From Gammaproteobacteria bacterium (GTDB taxonomy: Bacteria; Pseudomonadota; Gammaproteobacteria; Competibacterales; Competibacteraceae), in NCBI GenBank assembly GCA_020047885.1, contig JAIFNF010000177.1:1-6160 (forward strand): DNA of 6,160 nt, given 5' to 3'. Within the stretch, counting starts at the first letter, position 1; each line of letters begins with the position of its first letter. Shown here in pieces: positions 5,859 through 6,160 of this stretch. Position numbers and translations under genes: made by a program. A model generated the notes under the pieces. That model searched no databases. It had not been told where the DNA came from and was given only the letters and a program-made list of their open reading frames with translations.

Positions 5859-6023
5859 CAATAACTTTCGGCCTCTCGTCCAGCGCCCTGCCACGGTGCG
5901 CCTTTTAGGTCCGAGCTCATAACCACAGGGTGGAAATCGGCAGGTTCCACCTCCTTTTCGTCTCTCTCTCCCGACCCTGGGGTTATGAGGTGCCCCGGCA
6001 TCCATGGCTGGACATACCCCAGG

Positions 6024-6160
6024 TCAGAGGAGTTGGCTGAGCAAGGTCCGCGCCGGCACCACGACCGGTTCATGGCGGGCGAAGCAATCCGCTGGCACGT
6101 AATCCCGGTCGAGCACCACCTGGAAGGCATGCGGGGCTTTGATCTGGTCCTGGTAGTATT
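6024..6160 (-). CDS. Unidentified protein, C-terminal fragment
   Basis: The 3' end of a gene entering from the right: 44 residues without a start codon in view, stopping at TGA 6026-6024. It reads KAPHAFQVVLDRDYVPADC, then FARHEPVVVPARTLLSQLL, a coherent globular pattern with GC-rich codon use, unlike the other frames here. I do not recognise the family. It is on the same strand as the SRAP operon, but 550 bases and a terminator lie between them, so it is probably a separate unit. Confidence 0.65.
   Translation of the reverse strand, partial: YYQDQIKAPHAFQVVLDRDYVPADCFARHEPVVVPARTLLSQLL

Larger units (their letters stand above)
5565..5994. repeat. Four copies of GGTTATGAG, with longer shared flanks
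   Basis: Plus-strand copies at 5802-5810 and 5981-5989; minus-strand copies at 5565-5573 and 5916-5924. Three share a longer form ACCCTnnGGTTATGAG: 5795-5810, 5974-5989 (both plus) and 5931-5916 (minus). The two plus copies continue identically with GTGCC, to 5815 and 5994, giving 19 of 21 matching bases. Such spaced, two-orientation repeats suggest a family of binding sites for a regulator, replication or recombination protein. No candidate protein is identifiable here. Confidence 0.7.
5474..6023. other. Gene-free, repeat- and hairpin-rich region upstream of the SRAP operon
   Basis: No frame here has convincing coding character; the open frames (for example 5586-5828 and 5852-6130, minus) are rich in Arg/Pro/Ser and cross hairpins. 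It holds three hairpins, a terminator, an AT-rich operator-like dyad, four copies of CAGAGAGGT and four of GGTTATGAG (both described separately). On the minus strand it must contain the SRAP promoter and the end of transcription from the gene at 6024. The density of repeats would also suit a replication or transfer origin of a mobile element, but no relaxase or replication gene is in view. Confidence 0.6.

Noticed and set aside
5852..6130. Minus-strand frame of 92 residues
   Set aside because: It overlaps the better-supported C-terminal fragment at 6024-6160 in another frame, crosses the repeats, and has a Cys/Arg/Ser-rich, non-protein-like composition.

Overview
The window looks like a patchwork accessory region of a GC-rich proteobacterium. 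A Xanthomonadaceae- or Pseudomonas-like gammaproteobacterium is my guess from base composition and gene content only; nothing here fixes the genus. GC-rich DNA at both ends (about 1-540 and 3960-6160) flanks an AT-rich island (about 556-2063), and a 1.7-kb insertion sequence separates the island from the right-hand block.

Layout. (1) 2-490, +: 3' end of an unrecognised gene with a helix-turn-helix-like C-terminus. (2) 507-1302: a mobile-looking unit. An AT-rich minus-strand gene (556-1212) with an N-terminal Gly-rich hydrophobic segment and a winged-helix-like C-terminus lies between 29-bp imperfect inverted repeats (507-535 and 1240-1268). The right repeat is half of a 63-bp structure (1240-1302) with the layout of an integron attC site. 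(3) 1297-2063, -: a DUF6602-type, PD-(D/E)XK-nuclease-like gene broken by a one-base frameshift; its stop codon lies inside the attC-like core. (4) 2238-3958: a complete insertion sequence with perfect 17-bp terminal inverted repeats, a CATT target duplication and an ISNCY-like DDE transposase that is itself split by a frameshift. (5) 3981-4043: a short stretch resembling the end of a tyrosine recombinase. (6) 4059-5473, -: a two-gene operon with ATGA stop/start overlap, made of a SRAP-domain (YedK/HMCES-type) abasic-site DNA-protein crosslinking protein and a calcineurin-type metallophosphoesterase. (7) 5474-6023: 550 bases without a credible gene but full of hairpins, a terminator, an operator-like dyad and two families of short repeats. 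(8) 6024-6160, -: 3' end of another gene that enters from the right.

Working together: the SRAP/metallophosphoesterase pair is clearly one transcription unit and may handle damaged or single-stranded DNA, with its control sequences in the repeat-rich region upstream. The two AT-rich genes share a strand and suggest a transferred, possibly defence-related pair, but that role is inference and the nuclease-like gene is frameshifted. The most interesting structure is the attC-like / inverted-repeat packaging of the AT-rich gene. I found no integrase gene in the window.
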